This document shows, one piece after another, positions 23,380 through 34,856 of a stretch of 64,000 nt of DNA. This stretch comes from Boswellia sacra. Taxonomy: Eukaryota > Streptophyta > Magnoliopsida > Sapindales > Burseraceae. Location of the stretch: assembly GCA_013180625.2 (NCBI GenBank), contig SNVD02004560.1:141565-205564 (forward strand). The letters run 5' to 3'. A program made the position numbers and the translations under genes. The notes under the pieces are model-generated. The model had not been told where the DNA came from. It ran no database searches and saw only the letters and a program-made list of their open reading frames with translations. Numbering within the stretch: the stretch's first letter is position 1; the number at the start of each line of letters is the position of its first letter.

Positions 23380-24796
23380 TGATGCGTTCGAAACTAGCAA
23401 GTATACTAGTCGCACAAGTAATAAAGTGATAAGTAATATATCGTTCCCACGAGGATTGATTCTAATTGAATTTGTTATTTCCAGCAACAATTAACCAAAT
23501 GGGGGGGTTTTGTTGGTTGATTAACTAGATGAAAAACAGAATACGACGGTAATTAATGAATAACACAATGCAAACTTAATTGAAATGGGAATTAATCAAT
23601 GACAGAAATCTGGTCAAGGGATCATTCTCCACCACAAGATATGGATTTGCGAATTAATTGTAGAATTATCATCCAATTACATCATTGAAATTATCAACCG
23701 TAGATAACAATAAGCTCTGTTATCTCAATCTTTCCTTACTTTGTTGTTAAATAAAACAGGCTCTTTATTTAATCTCTATCCATCAAACAACCTAAAACAA
23801 GCTCTCTAAATTTAATTCAATGGATGCATTATGAAAAGAAAGACATGTTGATCTAAGCAATAAACACACAAGCTCGGATTATTTAACTTAGGTTATATTC
23901 TCCAATTGCAATCTCTGATCACAATTTTGCTACTAATGATTAGAAATTCAAGACAATTACGGATCAAGATTTCTAGTCTAGCAATAGACAACAACCAGAT
24001 TATATTCAGTTGGCCATTCCAAATACAATCAGCAAGCAATCATAAGCATTAATATGGGAAAATACAAGCAACTTCAATTAGAGAATTGGATAACAACTTC
24101 TTGCACAATCAACTCACAAAACCATATCAAGGGCTTTGAAATCACCCTCAACCAATTCAGATTTAGTTACACATATTCAGACAAAATACAAATACAATAC
24201 AATATGGAGACATTCCAGAAAATGAAAGGGAAAGGGAAAAACTTAGCAAATTTGATGAAATCTCTTAGGATTGTAGTTCTTCCTCTTTCCAAGCCTTCAA
24301 TCTCCTTCAAGAACTCCAAGAGATGAGAGAAATCCAAAGATGCAGCCTCCTCCACGTTCTCCCCTCTTCAAGTTATCAAATAAAACCCTAAAATGTGTTT
24401 AAATACTCTGCTACAGTAACCTGCTACAGTGCCCGTATTATACATGCTACAGTGATTTGTGGAATTACATTTCTATACTTCTCACACTGTTTTGATTACA
24501 ACTTTTGGTACACTGAATGGATTTATAAACCGTAAATTTCTCCAGAAAATAGACTTCGAGAGCTTTCCAACGGTATATAATATGTCATCGGGTTCATTGT
24601 ATATCAATACAATTAAATCCGAGAAGATGGTTGACTAGCAGAGGTGAAAATGAAGGGTTTTACTCTATTTTTGTGCAAGTTGCTCCAAAACTCCTACAAA
24701 CATCAAAACCACACAAAAACATAAAAATACCAAAGAATATAGCAAAGAAACATGGACGAATTGATATAAAAGTAATACATAAATAGACACCTATCA
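23380..24796 (-). mobile_element. Tat-type solo LTR inside the CACTA element
   Basis: A 1417-bp LTR, TGATGCG..CTATCA, flanked by a perfect 5-bp target-site duplication ATAAA (23375-23379 and 24797-24801). It is closely similar end to end to the LTR at 61231-62639. No internal sequence remains, so the element collapsed by LTR-LTR recombination. It sits in a TNPA intron about 7 bp from that intron's 3' splice site. Its minus strand carries a TATTTAAA box (24398-24406) and three ACTGTAGCA copies. Confidence 0.92.
24398..24453 (-). promoter_or_regulatory. Candidate LTR core promoter: TATA-like box plus three ACTGTAGCA motifs
   Basis: On the minus strand three copies of ACTGTAGCA (24445-24453, 24422-24430, 24409-24417) precede GTATTTAAA (24398-24406). 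The same set is at 62242-62298 in the sister LTR. Position and repetition suggest a U3 enhancer/TATA unit; this is inference. Confidence 0.4.
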
Positions 24797-25868
24797 ATAA
24801 ACAATATTAACAACAATTATATAATATGACTTACAATATGAATACAACAAAAAATCAAATCTACACTTTTTTAGTTATGTTAGGCATGTACTTTAGCTTG
24901 TTCTGTTCCCCAATAAGCTACAAGAATCGACCACTAATCTTGCTGAACTCTAGGAGGAGTGAATTGCATCCGGTTCTCATCCGTATCATATTTTTTGTAG
25001 TACTCCCTCTTTACACGAGCTTTCCAATCTCGCCAAAGGTTCCCAATATGTTGTAAACAATGCGGTTTATACTCATTAGGAACATCTGTATTATCCTACA
25101 AGAACAAATTGTAATAGATTAATGGAGGTAAAAATACATATACATGTAACGTATGAATTTATTAAAAATGAATTACCTTCACTTCTTTCCAGATTTCATC
25201 CAAAAGATGTGATGGCATATTTTGCCACCGAGGACAAGTCAATGGAGCCATGTTGCCATTTTTTGCTATATTTCCAAGTTGAGTGGTTAATTTGCCTTTG
25301 TTTGTTTTTATTGGTTGCCATTGAGAGTTAAATTGAATATGCAACCTCTGGCCTGTACCCACTCACGAACAGTACGAGCTACTCCACGTCCTTTGACAAC
25401 ACCTGATGTACCACCCGTATCTATAAAAACAAAACAACAAATGTTTAAACAACTTTAAATGTAAAAAAATTTAACGTAAAAATAAACTCGTTGATATACC
25501 TCCATCATTCGTTTGACTGTGGGAAGACGCTGTCGACTGTCATCGAGATTCTGCTTCCCGTTGTATTATACTCTCCATAGAGGTGCCCCTCGGTCTTTTC
25601 GGCAGCATGGTACCTTTTTGGAAAACATTCACATTCATAAAATTCTAATATCTTTCCTTAAGTTCCATGATAATTAACGTATGCATATAATAAAAAATAA
25701 CAATGAACATCCAGTTCAATTGAACAAACTACATATTTCGTTCTCAAAAAATAATAGTTACACGTAGACAAGAGGAAATCATATAAAAGAAGAAAACAAT
25801 AATGTTCCCAAAATACAAGCAACATAAAGAATCACATAATCAATAATAACAACTAAGTAAAGGTACTA

Positions 25869-28800
25869 TCAATCAACATCATCCATCTGATCATCATTAT
25901 CTTCACGATTGATTGTCACTGTTGTTCCCTCAACTCCTTACCTAACCCATTGAACATCTTCCTCACGAAAGTAACCTCTTTCATCTAGTTGTTGTTGTGC
26001 ATAAAGCTCAACTTCTGGCACCATATTCCCAATATATTAATTTTTGGAATTGAGATCAAAGGTATCTCTTGTTGACATTTTAAGAACAATATGCCAATCT
26101 TCATCTACAGGATCTTGAATATAGCAAACTTGCTCCGCTTGATCCGCCAAAATGAAAGGTTCATCATCAATACTGTTATCTTTGTATAACAGATGATTAA
26201 AATTAACCATTGTGAAGTCGAACTCATCATACTTCATTCCAGTCCGATTATCAACCCAATCATACTTGAACAAGATGAAAGTCATGCTATTGACATATCG
26301 AATTTGAATTATATCTGTTAACACTCCAAGAAACGTTACACTGCCAGAAAGAGGGTTTTGATCTCGTGCACTAGCATAACTCAAGGTATCGGCCTTCAAA
26401 ATAACACCAGATTGTTGCGTGATTTTGTGTTTATCTGCATCCTTGGTATGAAATTTGAAGCCGTTGACAACATAAGATTTATAGCTACGTGCACCCCATT
26501 TAGGGCCATTAGTTAAATGGATGATTTCTTCGGACAATGATACATTTGAGGTCTCTTGTAAGGAGTGAACCTATGAAAATACATATAGTTAGCAACAAAA
26601 ATCCCTATAGCAACAAAATATTACCTAAATTTCTTGCACTTACATGATCTCGAAACCATTCGTATAATTTTTTGTTATGCTCTTCTTGAATTTCATGAAT
26701 AGAAGAACGAGGCATTTCATTATGAATTTCATTGAGATGCTTTCTGTAATAAAAGACATTGGAAGATGTAAAAAAGATATAACAGTAAAAAGAATAGAGG
26801 TAACAAAGGAAAATTGTGCATATCTTACTCTCGAAATGGATCAATAGAAGTTGAATTGACTAGCACACATCTATGTGCTTGAATCCAAGAGATATGATCA
26901 AGTTCGAATTATTGTCCTTCAACAGAGGTACCATCCATGTTCTGAGGTCCTCGATTGAGTTTAGTTTTCACTTCATCGAGATATCTTGAATAAAAGTTTG
27001 TGCACTCATCCATTAGGTATCCTTTAGCAATAGAAGCCTCAGGATGTGCACGATTACGCACATATCTCTTCAGAGTTAGCAAATGCCAAAAGAATCCATG
27101 AAATCTATAAATACTAATCAATTCATATATAATGTATGAAAATTACGAGACATTAAGATGGTAGTGGATAGTACCTCTCAATTGGAAACATCCATCTAAA
27201 TTGAACTGGTCCCGCTAATGATGCCTCCTGTGCAAGATGAACAGGCAAATGCTCCATAATATCGAAGAATGAGGGTGGAAAGATTTTCTCAAGATGACAC
27301 AATGTAAGCACCACTCTATCTTGAATATTATTTAAATCTTCTTCAGTGTTCACTTTTGAGCACAATTGCTTAAAAAAGTTTGCCAATTCAATAAAAGTGG
27401 TAATGACATTTTTTGGTAATGCTCTTCGAGCAGCAAGAGGAAGCAGTTGTTTTAGTAGTATATGATTGTCATGACTTTTCAAACCTGCAATGCTTCGCTC
27501 TTTTATGTGAACACGACAAGAGATATTTGATACATAACCATCTGGCAACTTCACTTTTTTCAACACCCTAAGAAAGACATATTTATTTTCTTGGGTCATT
27601 GAGAAACATGCAGGAGGTAAATATAATTTGTTGGCCCCCTGTTCTTGAGGATGCAATGCTTTTCTAATTTTCATATCTTTCAAATCATAGCGAGCCTTCA
27701 AATTATCTTTCGACTTCCTAGGATCCCCCAACAATGTCCAAAGTATATTGTCACAGACATTCTTCTCAATGTGCATGACATAAAGATTATGTCTAATCAA
27801 GTTATGCTCCCAATATGGTAGTTCAAAGAAAATACTTTTCTTCTTCCAGATGTTTATCTGATTTTGGGGTTATTCCTTCTCCGTTGAAGATCTTCTATCT
27901 TATATTCAGTTAGTGTATCTTGTACTTGTTGTTTTATATCAAAATCAGATAACCAAGATGGAGCAGGTCTCATATCGGCTCTATCATTGAAGGAAATCCT
28001 GTCCTTTTGAAATCTATGAGTAGTAGGTAAAAATCGCCGATGACCCCTATAACAAAATTTTCTATTATGAGACAACCATTTGGATACCGTATTTTCTAAA
28101 CAACAAGGACATGCTTTCTCCCCTTTTGTACTTCAGCCCGATAGATTCACACATGCCGAAAAGTCATTGATGGTCCACAGCAGTGCTGCATATAGCTTGA
28201 ACATTTGTTGACACGATGCATCATAGGTTAGTACGCCTTCACTCTATAATTCTTTCAATTCCTCAATCAATGGTTGCATGTAGACATCAATTTTATTCCT
28301 AGGACCTTTAGGACCATCAATGAGTACAGACAATATAAAAAAACTTTCTTTCATACATAACCAAGGAGGCAAGTTGTACGGTATTAACACAATATGTCAT
28401 GTACTAGTGCTATATTCATAGTCCTAAAAGGATTAAATCCATCAGCTGTCAAGCCAAGTCTGACATTACGACAATCAGCAGCAAAATCTGGATTTCTTTC
28501 ATCAAAAGTTCTCCAACAAAGACTATCAGCTAGATGCCTAAGAACACCGTCTTTAATGCAATCTTCTGCATGCCATCGCATAAGGGAAGCAGTTTTCGAG
28601 GACATGAATAATCCTTTTAACCTAGAACTTAATGGAAAGTATCTAACTTGCTTTGCAGCTATCTTCCCATGCGAACTTGATGAATCATTCGACTCATCCA
28701 AGTTTTTGTAGCGAGACATTTGGCATATGCAACATCTATCCGAATTTGCAAACTCACCTCTGAACAACACACAATTGTTAGGACAAGTATCCCAAGTCTT

Positions 28801-29424
28801 ATACGTAAATCCCAAGTCAGTAGTTATCTTTTGTGCTTCATAATACGAAGAAGGAATTTTGACTTGGTCAGGAAATGCCTTCTTCAAACGTTCTAGTAAC
28901 CTTGTCAGTGACTTGTCAGTCCATCCGTGTAACATCTTAAGTTGCAAAAGTTGAACAGTAAATGAAAGGGAGGTAAAATTTTCACAACCCGGATACAAGG
29001 GACACTATGCTTGCTTAAGTAGCTTTAAATATGTTTCAGTTTCACTATCTAATGGGTTACTACTACCTTCACCTAAGGCATTATGCGGAATCCCCATGGC
29101 CTCATGTATCATTCCAACCATATCATCACCCCCTGTAGATTCATCACCAACTACAACTTGTTCGTTACGTTGGTCAGACTCTATAGGCGTATACTATTCA
29201 CCATGTAAGGTCCACCTTTTGTACATTCGCAAAAACCCATTACATATTAAATGCTCCCTTGCTGTGTATTTATCCATAAGATATTGATTGCGACATTTCT
29301 TATAAGGACATAATATTCTAGTGTCATTCACCAAATTACCAAAGGCAAAGTTTAGAAATCCCTCCACCCCAGTGAAATATGCTCGACGGCATCGATTTGG
29401 TAAGTCAATCTAACTCTTATCCAT
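25869..29424 (-). pseudogene. TNPD/TNP2 transposase of the CACTA element (decayed)
   Basis: The minus-strand start at 29424 reads MDKS then a stop where the family has Trp. The transposase-associated domain follows (GVEGFLNFAFG, REHLICNGFLRMYKRWTLHGE, to about 29190), with further stops near 29190 and 29007. The Transposase_21 core runs from about 28998 (MLHGWTDKSLTRLL, FTYKTWDTCPNNCVLFRG, GLTADGFNPF) and breaks by frameshift near 28390. It then continues in pieces to VMHIEKNVCDNILWTLLG (27775). A DUF4218 region (PLAARRALPKNV, LPVHLAQEASLAGPVQFRWM, to about 26930) and DUF4216 (26537-26037) complete the usual TNP2 order. The last codons end at the stop at 25869. At least four inactivating lesions mean no active transposase. 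This is the catalytic subunit of En/Spm-type transposition. Confidence 0.88.
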
Positions 29425-30149
29425 GAAAATTTCCCTTAAAAGTAATAAATACAACTCATCTCACTATAAATTTATTCATGCACAACTGAGTAAATGTAAT
29501 ATGAAACCTTATTGTAAACATTTGCGTAAAAGGTTGGTGGTCCTATCCCATTCAAGAATGAATAAGTTTGGAATATAAATTAGTAGTTATGTGTTGCTCC
29601 ATCTTAATGAAAAATTCGGCAGCATCTCCCCACAGTTCTCCAAGTACACACATATATAGTTGATTGAATACATATGTCATTTCGAAGTTCGAAAATTAAC
29701 ACAAAATGCACAATCATCTATTATGTACTTAGAGAACATGAGGAAATGTAACCAAATTTTTTGTTTAGATGGAACAAAACATTACATACTAATTTATAAT
29801 AAAAACTTATGCATTAAGAAGCTGTCCAAGTTCGGACAATTCAAGAATCATTACTAGACATACACTCTTTATTGTCATCTATTGGTGAAAATGAAAAGAA
29901 GATATATGTCGAATAATAATTCTTGAACGGGGTCTAAGCTTACATGCGTAAGTAACAAATGAATATAACAACTATAATCCATGTTAATAAACTGTTCAAT
30001 AAACACATGAAAACATAACATTTATAACAAAGCATAAAAGCATTTTCCGTACATCTTACAAAACAACCGATGTAAACCTTCTTATTTTGGCTCTAGTGGT
30101 TTTGGTGTATCTACAATGCTCACGTACAAGGGTTTGCTTCAATTTATTT

Positions 30150-30500
30150 TTCTTAGAGTGGGCTGGTTTGGGACTTCTTTGTTTAGTGGGCTGGTTCTCT
30201 ATTTTTTTCTTTTTTTGGGCATTAGTGGGCTGGTTTGCTTTAATTTGTTTTCTTGGTGTGGGCTGGTTTGGTACTTCTTTGTTTAGCGGGCTGGTTCTCC
30301 ATTCTTTTCTTTTTTTGGGCATTAGTGGGCTGGTTTGCTTTAATTTTTTTCTTAGTGTGGGCTGGTTTGGTACTTCTTTGTATATTGGGCTGGTTCTCTA
30401 TTCTTTTTTTTTTTTTGGGCATTAGTGGGCTGGTTTGCTTTAATTTCTTTTCTTAGTGTGGGCTGGTTTGGTACTTACTTTGTATATTGGGTTTTTTTTT
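30150..30500. repeat. 100-bp tandem array in the CACTA element
   Basis: About 3.5 copies of an exact 100-bp period: ATTAGTGGGCTGGTTTGCTT starts at 30221, 30321 and 30421. One strand is G/T-rich, and each unit holds a poly-T run. The period is not divisible by three, so the overlapping frames seen here are not a protein repeat. Long poly-T runs continue to about 30580. Confidence 0.88.
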
Positions 30501-30589
30501 TTTTTTTTGCCTTTGCTTGGTCTGGGCTAGTTTAGTTAATATAGGTGCAGTGGCTTGGTTGGGTTTTTTTTTTTTTTTTGGGTTTAGTG

Positions 30590-31290
30590 AGCTGATGTGG
30601 TCTTTGTTTAAGTGGGCTGCTTTGTCTTCTTCATGGTAAAGTGGGGCTGGTATGGTTAAGTTTGTTTTTGGTTAAGTGGGTGGCTTTGTTATGGTTAACT
30701 GGGCTGATTCCTTTAATCTTGCTTTTGGTTAAGTGGGCTAGATCAGTTTTGTTCATGGTAAAGTGGGTTGGTATGGTTAATTTAGTTTTTTGCTAAGTGA
30801 GCTTGATTGTTTCGTTCATAGTAAAATGGGTTCATATGGTTAATTTTATTATTGGTTAAGTAGGTGGCTTTGTTATGGCTAAGTGGGCTGATTTCTTTAA
30901 TTCCGTTTTTGGTTAAGTGGGTTGGATCGGCGTTGTTCATGGTAAAGTGGGCTGGTTTGGTTAATTTAGTTTTTTGCTAAGTGAGCTTGATTGTTTCGTC
31001 CATGGTAAAGTGGGTTGGTATGGTTAATTTTGTTTTTGGTTAAGTGGGTGGCTTTGTTATGGTTAAAGGGGCTGATATCTTTAATTTTGTTTTCGGTTGA
31101 GTGGGCAGCATCGGTTTTGTTCAAGGTAAAGTGGGCTGGTTTGGTTAATTTAGTTTTTGCTTAAGTGGGTGGCTTTGTTATGGTCAAGTGGGCTGATTTC
31201 TTTAATTCTGTTTTCTGTTAAGTGAGCTAGATCGGTTTTATTCATGGCAAAGTGGGCTGGTGTGGTTAATTTAGTTCATGGGTAAGTGGG
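30590..31290. repeat. 184-bp tandem array in the CACTA element
   Basis: TGGCTTTGTTATGG recurs at 30681, 30865, 31049 (period 184) and 31170 (a shortened unit). Inside, the words GGTTAAGTGGG, GGTAAAGTGGGCTGG and CTAAGTGAGCTTGATTGTTTCG repeat. It follows directly on the 100-bp array and shares the GTGGGCTGGT word, so one array may have grown out of the other. Confidence 0.85.
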
Positions 31291-31299
31291 CTGATTTTG

Positions 31300-32660
31300 G
31301 ATTAAAAAAAACACAAACAATAAAATGGTACATGTTCCACCAACTAAAAAAATTATTAACGACTAAAGAATAATAAGCAAAGCAGCTTCTTCAATTAATA
31401 ACAATTACAATATATAAATGCAGTGAACCTTGAAATGCATACCAGATGCCTGAAGGAGTGTATCCAATGGCAATGAGTCCCAAAGATCGTAAAATAAAAG
31501 AAAATGGGAACAAGTCAGCAGATAGACTATGGAAGTACCTTGGATGTAGCTATGTATGCCAGTCACATGAGAAACTAAAAAGGACTTGAGAACTTTAAGC
31601 TATTTTGGAAGTATCTTGGATGTAGCGATGTATGCCAGCAGTATGGGCAGCACTGGTGTAGTGCAATAAGATGCAGCCAATGCAAACGTCAACCCAACTA
31701 AATATGCTTGCACACCTAACATGTCAAATATTTTAAATGTAAACCAGTGAGGGGTTTAAGAAAACTAGGTCTACCCAAATTAATATTTGAAGACAACAAG
31801 AACAGAATGATAGGCTGATTACTAGATAGGAAGTTAGCAGCTGCAGCAGGTGCATCAAAATTATCAAAAAATAAGGGAAGTTGTCCTCATTTCTAAAAAC
31901 TGAACACCACCAACAAAACCAAACTGAAACCAATTTAAGCTTTAAGTTCGGGTCCAATAGAGATTTGCATATGATCAATGACTAAATCTCTCAATGGTTG
32001 ATTATGATTAATTATTAGATAACATGGTTATAATCATGAAATCAATCATCAATTAAACCTATCATTACCTAACGGGTTATAAGTCACTTTTTTATTGAGT
32101 GGAAGTAAGGTATTGTGTGATATTTTTGATGTTATGAGATATTAAAACTACAATCAACTCTTTCTATATTGTCAAAAAGAGAGCTATCAGCTTTAGCTAA
32201 TGTAACCATCATCATCATCAGAGTGGAGGCATTCGTATCTGTTCCAAAACTATATACAAGATTTAGGATAAGCATAACCTACCCTTGAAAGAAATTACAA
32301 AGCTGGCATACTGTAGCTTATTAGAAAATCTTTCAACCTTTCTTTTATATACATATTTCCCCCTGATTTAGTGGAAATTATTTTCGTTTATTTTCAAAAC
32401 ATTACAGGTTTGGTAATGTTTTTGGGTCAATTTTAACCTTTCAATGACTATTGTAAATTGTTAAGATATACATTTATATCATTCTCTCTTCTTTAATATC
32501 TTTTCTATTAATCACAAATTCTAGAAAATCTGATCATGCAAGAATGTTAGTGTGAGATATTTTGCAATGAGAATATATTCACTATCTTTGGTTCTTTGCA
32601 TTGATCTCTTCTTGATATAATAATTAAACTAATTACACTATCATTATTTGTCCTTTGACA
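31300..32660. other. CACTA interior without a recognised gene
   Basis: AT-rich and non-coding. A pair of direct repeats containing TGGAAGTA(C/T)CTTGGATGTAGC(T/G)ATGTATGCCAG lies at about 31530 and 31605. The last few hundred bases before 32664 are probably intron captured with the LRR exons that follow. Confidence 0.5.
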
Positions 32661-32663
32661 CAG

Positions 32664-33427
32664 TGATCTGACCTGCAACTATCTCAATGGCACTCTTCCA
32701 AAAGAATGGGCTTCAATGCCGCATTTAATGAAAATGTAAGCTAATATAAGATGCAACGCAGTCATCTTGGCCTGCAATTCAAGTTTCAATTATATGACGG
32801 CTAACTCACTAAAACTTGTATGCAGCACGCTTGATGCGAACCGCTTAACAAGGCCAATTCCACCGGAGTGGGGAAACTTTACTAGTCTCACCAAATTGTA
32901 CGGTTTGATATTAATAAACCAATGCTTCAGCTCTTTTTAGGCAATTTTTTTGGTTTGTTTGTTATCATAGTAATAATATTTATGTGTGTGTGTGTGTATG
33001 AATGTTTGTATGTATGAAAAAAAATCTATTAGGAGCTTGAAAGCCAACCAGTTGTCTGGTACTATACCTGAGTAGCTTGGAAATTTGATTAGCTTAATAG
33101 ATCTGTATGACAACTTCAGCCCTAGTATCGAAATTACACAGAGTCAAGCAGAATTTTAACAACAAACATATATATAACTATGGTTATTTTACAATTCCAG
33201 GATCCTTTCCTCCAATAAATTTATTGGAAGTTTGCCGAATGGACTTCAAAAAATAAAGAACATGCAGGATTTGTGAGTACTCATTTGCTATTTCTCCCCT
33301 ACTCTAGATATATATAGTTTAACATCAAGGTGGATCCTTTCATTTCGTTTTGCAGTGGAGTAAGTGATAATAGCTTTAACGGCTCTGTACCAAACTTTTT
33401 CGGGGGATGGACTAATCTCACAAGACT
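32664..33427 (+). pseudogene. Captured LRR receptor-kinase gene fragment (five 72-nt exons)
   Basis: Exons 32664-32735, 32826-32897, 33033-33104, 33201-33272 and 33356-33427 are each exactly 72 nt. Each is bounded by AG..GT, and all are in the same phase, each encoding one 24-residue leucine-rich repeat. Landmarks: LNGTLPKEWASMPHL, LDANRLTRPIPPEWGN, LKANQLSGTIPE, ILSSNKFIGSLPNGL, DNSFNGSVPNFFGGWTNLT. The one-LRR-per-exon design and the motifs match the extracellular region of LRR-VIII-type receptor kinases (RFK1/At1g07650-like). Exon 3 has an in-frame TAG after PE, and no kinase or signal peptide accompanies it. It lies between the CACTA ends, opposite in strand to the transposase, so it was captured by the transposon. 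Confidence 0.85.
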
Positions 33428-34189
33428 GTAAGATCTTTATTATCTTTAACAAGGCAGTGCAGTACAATACAATGTTGTTTAGATCATACTAGCCTTCACA
33501 AATCTAAGCCAGTTTATGAGAATTATCTTGTTGGACACTATTTTAATCTTCTCTTAGCTACCTTATCCAAAAATATAATAGAATTGTTGCCACATTTATT
33601 CCTACACTATGCTTATAATATGAGGATATATACTTTGGCTTCAAAGAAAATTTTGTGCACAGTTTAGTTTACACAACTCGTTTGCTTTCATCTTTAGATA
33701 GAAAAGAATATAAATCTGCCAACTAAGTAAATTGGCAAAGCAGTTCATTTAACATATGATTTAATAAGCCTGGTTTTTATTACATAATCAATAGCAATGC
33801 GGAATACAACAGCTACCACAAATACACCTTAATTCTTCAGTACAAAGAAAACTAGAAGCATAAGGTGACCATCAGTAACGAGCCTATCAGACTTTGTAAT
33901 TACTGACTAAGTGCAGAAATGGGCCTGCATCTTCACTATCAAACTACTACACCATCAGTAATTCATTGATCAACAACCACTCCACACCCAATCACACAAC
34001 CACTCCACACAATCCAAAAAATCATGCACCAATCGACAAAAATATAACAAAAACCACCCAACGACACACAGCACAACACACAAAAAATCGGACACCCAAT
34101 CAAAAATACAAAAACCATAACTTATCAAACCAAATCCAAACAACATATGGCTTACCTATCAATGACTCTATGTCACGAAGAAGGCTCTA

Positions 34190-34730
34190 TCACACAGAAG
34201 TGACGATGGATACGATGGCAGCTGCAGGAGCAACGGAGGTAACAGCAACGGCGGATGGTCGATTTTGTGATAGAGAGAGACGCAGAGGGAGACCAAGAGG
34301 AAAAATAGCTCTATCACACAAAACCGACGGCGGATACGTTGGCAGTTGCAGGAGAAATGGAGGCAATAGTAGTGGCAGGGAGGAGGGGGGCGATTTTGCT
34401 GTAGACAAACAAGTGGAGGGAGACCGAGACGCGGGGGAGAGCGAGAGGAAATCTAAGTGAAAATTGGTTACATGCGGGGGAAATAGAGGCAACAACAGCG
34501 GCAAGGTAGGGGGGAGGGGGATTTCGCTATAGAGAAACACGCGGAGGGAGACCGAGACACGGGGGAGACCGAGAGGAAATCAAAGTGAAAATCGCAATTA
34601 GGGTTACATGCGAGGGAAATGGAGGCAACAGCAGCGGCACGGGGGAGGGGGGGCGATTTCGCTATAGAGAAACACGCGGAGGGAGACCGAGAGAAAATCA
34701 AAGTGAAAATCGCAATTAGGGTTACGTTTG
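34190..34730. repeat. About 130-bp minisatellite at the right end of the CACTA element
   Basis: Four units of roughly 128-137 bp, with GAGGGAGACCGAGA-type words recurring near 34275, 34415, 34545 and 34680. Each is followed by AGTGAAAAT and GGTTAC(A/G)T-type blocks and GGAGGCAA. It is purine-rich on the plus strand. Adjacent to the right subterminal repeats, it lies upstream of the minus-strand transposase and so may be part of its promoter or leader. Confidence 0.8.
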
Positions 34731-34744
34731 GGAATTTTTAAAAC

Positions 34745-34830
34745 CTTTCTACGGCGGTTTATAAAACCGTCATATGTTTCCCGAAACCCTTGTACGGCGG
34801 TTTTTAAAAACCGCCGCAGAATGGCGTAGT
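34745..34830. repeat. Right subterminal repeats of the CACTA element
   Basis: TACGGCGGTTT, GACGGTTTTAT-complement and CCGCCGCAGAA motifs mirror those at the left end. They are the expected binding region for the element's TNPA-like protein. Confidence 0.8.
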
Positions 34831-34856
34831 ATATACCCTCCTCTCTTGTAGTGCTA

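Larger units (their letters stand above)
22272..25607 (-). pseudogene. TNPA-like / Transposase_24 gene of the CACTA element (decayed)
   Basis: On the minus strand it starts at about 25607 (MLPKRPRGTSM), with a stop 23 codons in. Later pieces show GVVKGRGVARTVREW (about 25410), ARPL-type GNMAPLTCPRWQNMPSHLL (about 25230), a block rich in YW (about 24900-25050), and EKNKVNRAQQ with a diverged HRTGSKSF equivalent (about 23330). The EVFGNVMGPDHRGYAWTYGFG block is at about 22890, followed by a coiled-coil tail rich in Glu, His and Asn repeats (22620-22790). These are the landmarks of the Pfam Transposase_24 family found in plant CACTA elements. Several introns are inferred. Stops and a frameshift near 25340 break it, and a solo LTR sits in one intron. 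Confidence 0.78.
21470..34853 (-). mobile_element. CACTA (En/Spm) DNA transposon, 13.4 kb, with captured host exons
   Basis: The element starts CACTACAACA (21470) and ends TCTTGTAGTG (34853), giving CACTACAA inverted termini. It is flanked by a perfect 3-bp target-site duplication CTA (21467-21469 and 34854-34856). Subterminal regions are packed with ACGGCGG/CCGCCGT motifs in both orientations (21490-21900 and 34745-34830), the usual transposase-binding arrays. Minus-strand relics of the TNPD/TNP2 transposase (25869-29424) and of a TNPA/Transposase_24 gene (about 22272-25607) are present, both broken. Other cargo: a solo LTR, two tandem arrays (30150-31290), a right-end minisatellite (34190-34730) and plus-strand LRR-kinase exons (32664-33427). 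With its own transposase broken it is non-autonomous. Confidence 0.93.

Noticed and set aside
30056..30456. Overlapping repetitive frames on both strands
   Set aside because: They are translations of a 100-bp tandem repeat whose period is not a multiple of three.
33966..34460. 164-codon open frame near the CACTA right end
   Set aside because: Low-complexity Asn/Thr/His-rich start followed by minisatellite translation; it lies in repeat DNA and resembles no protein.
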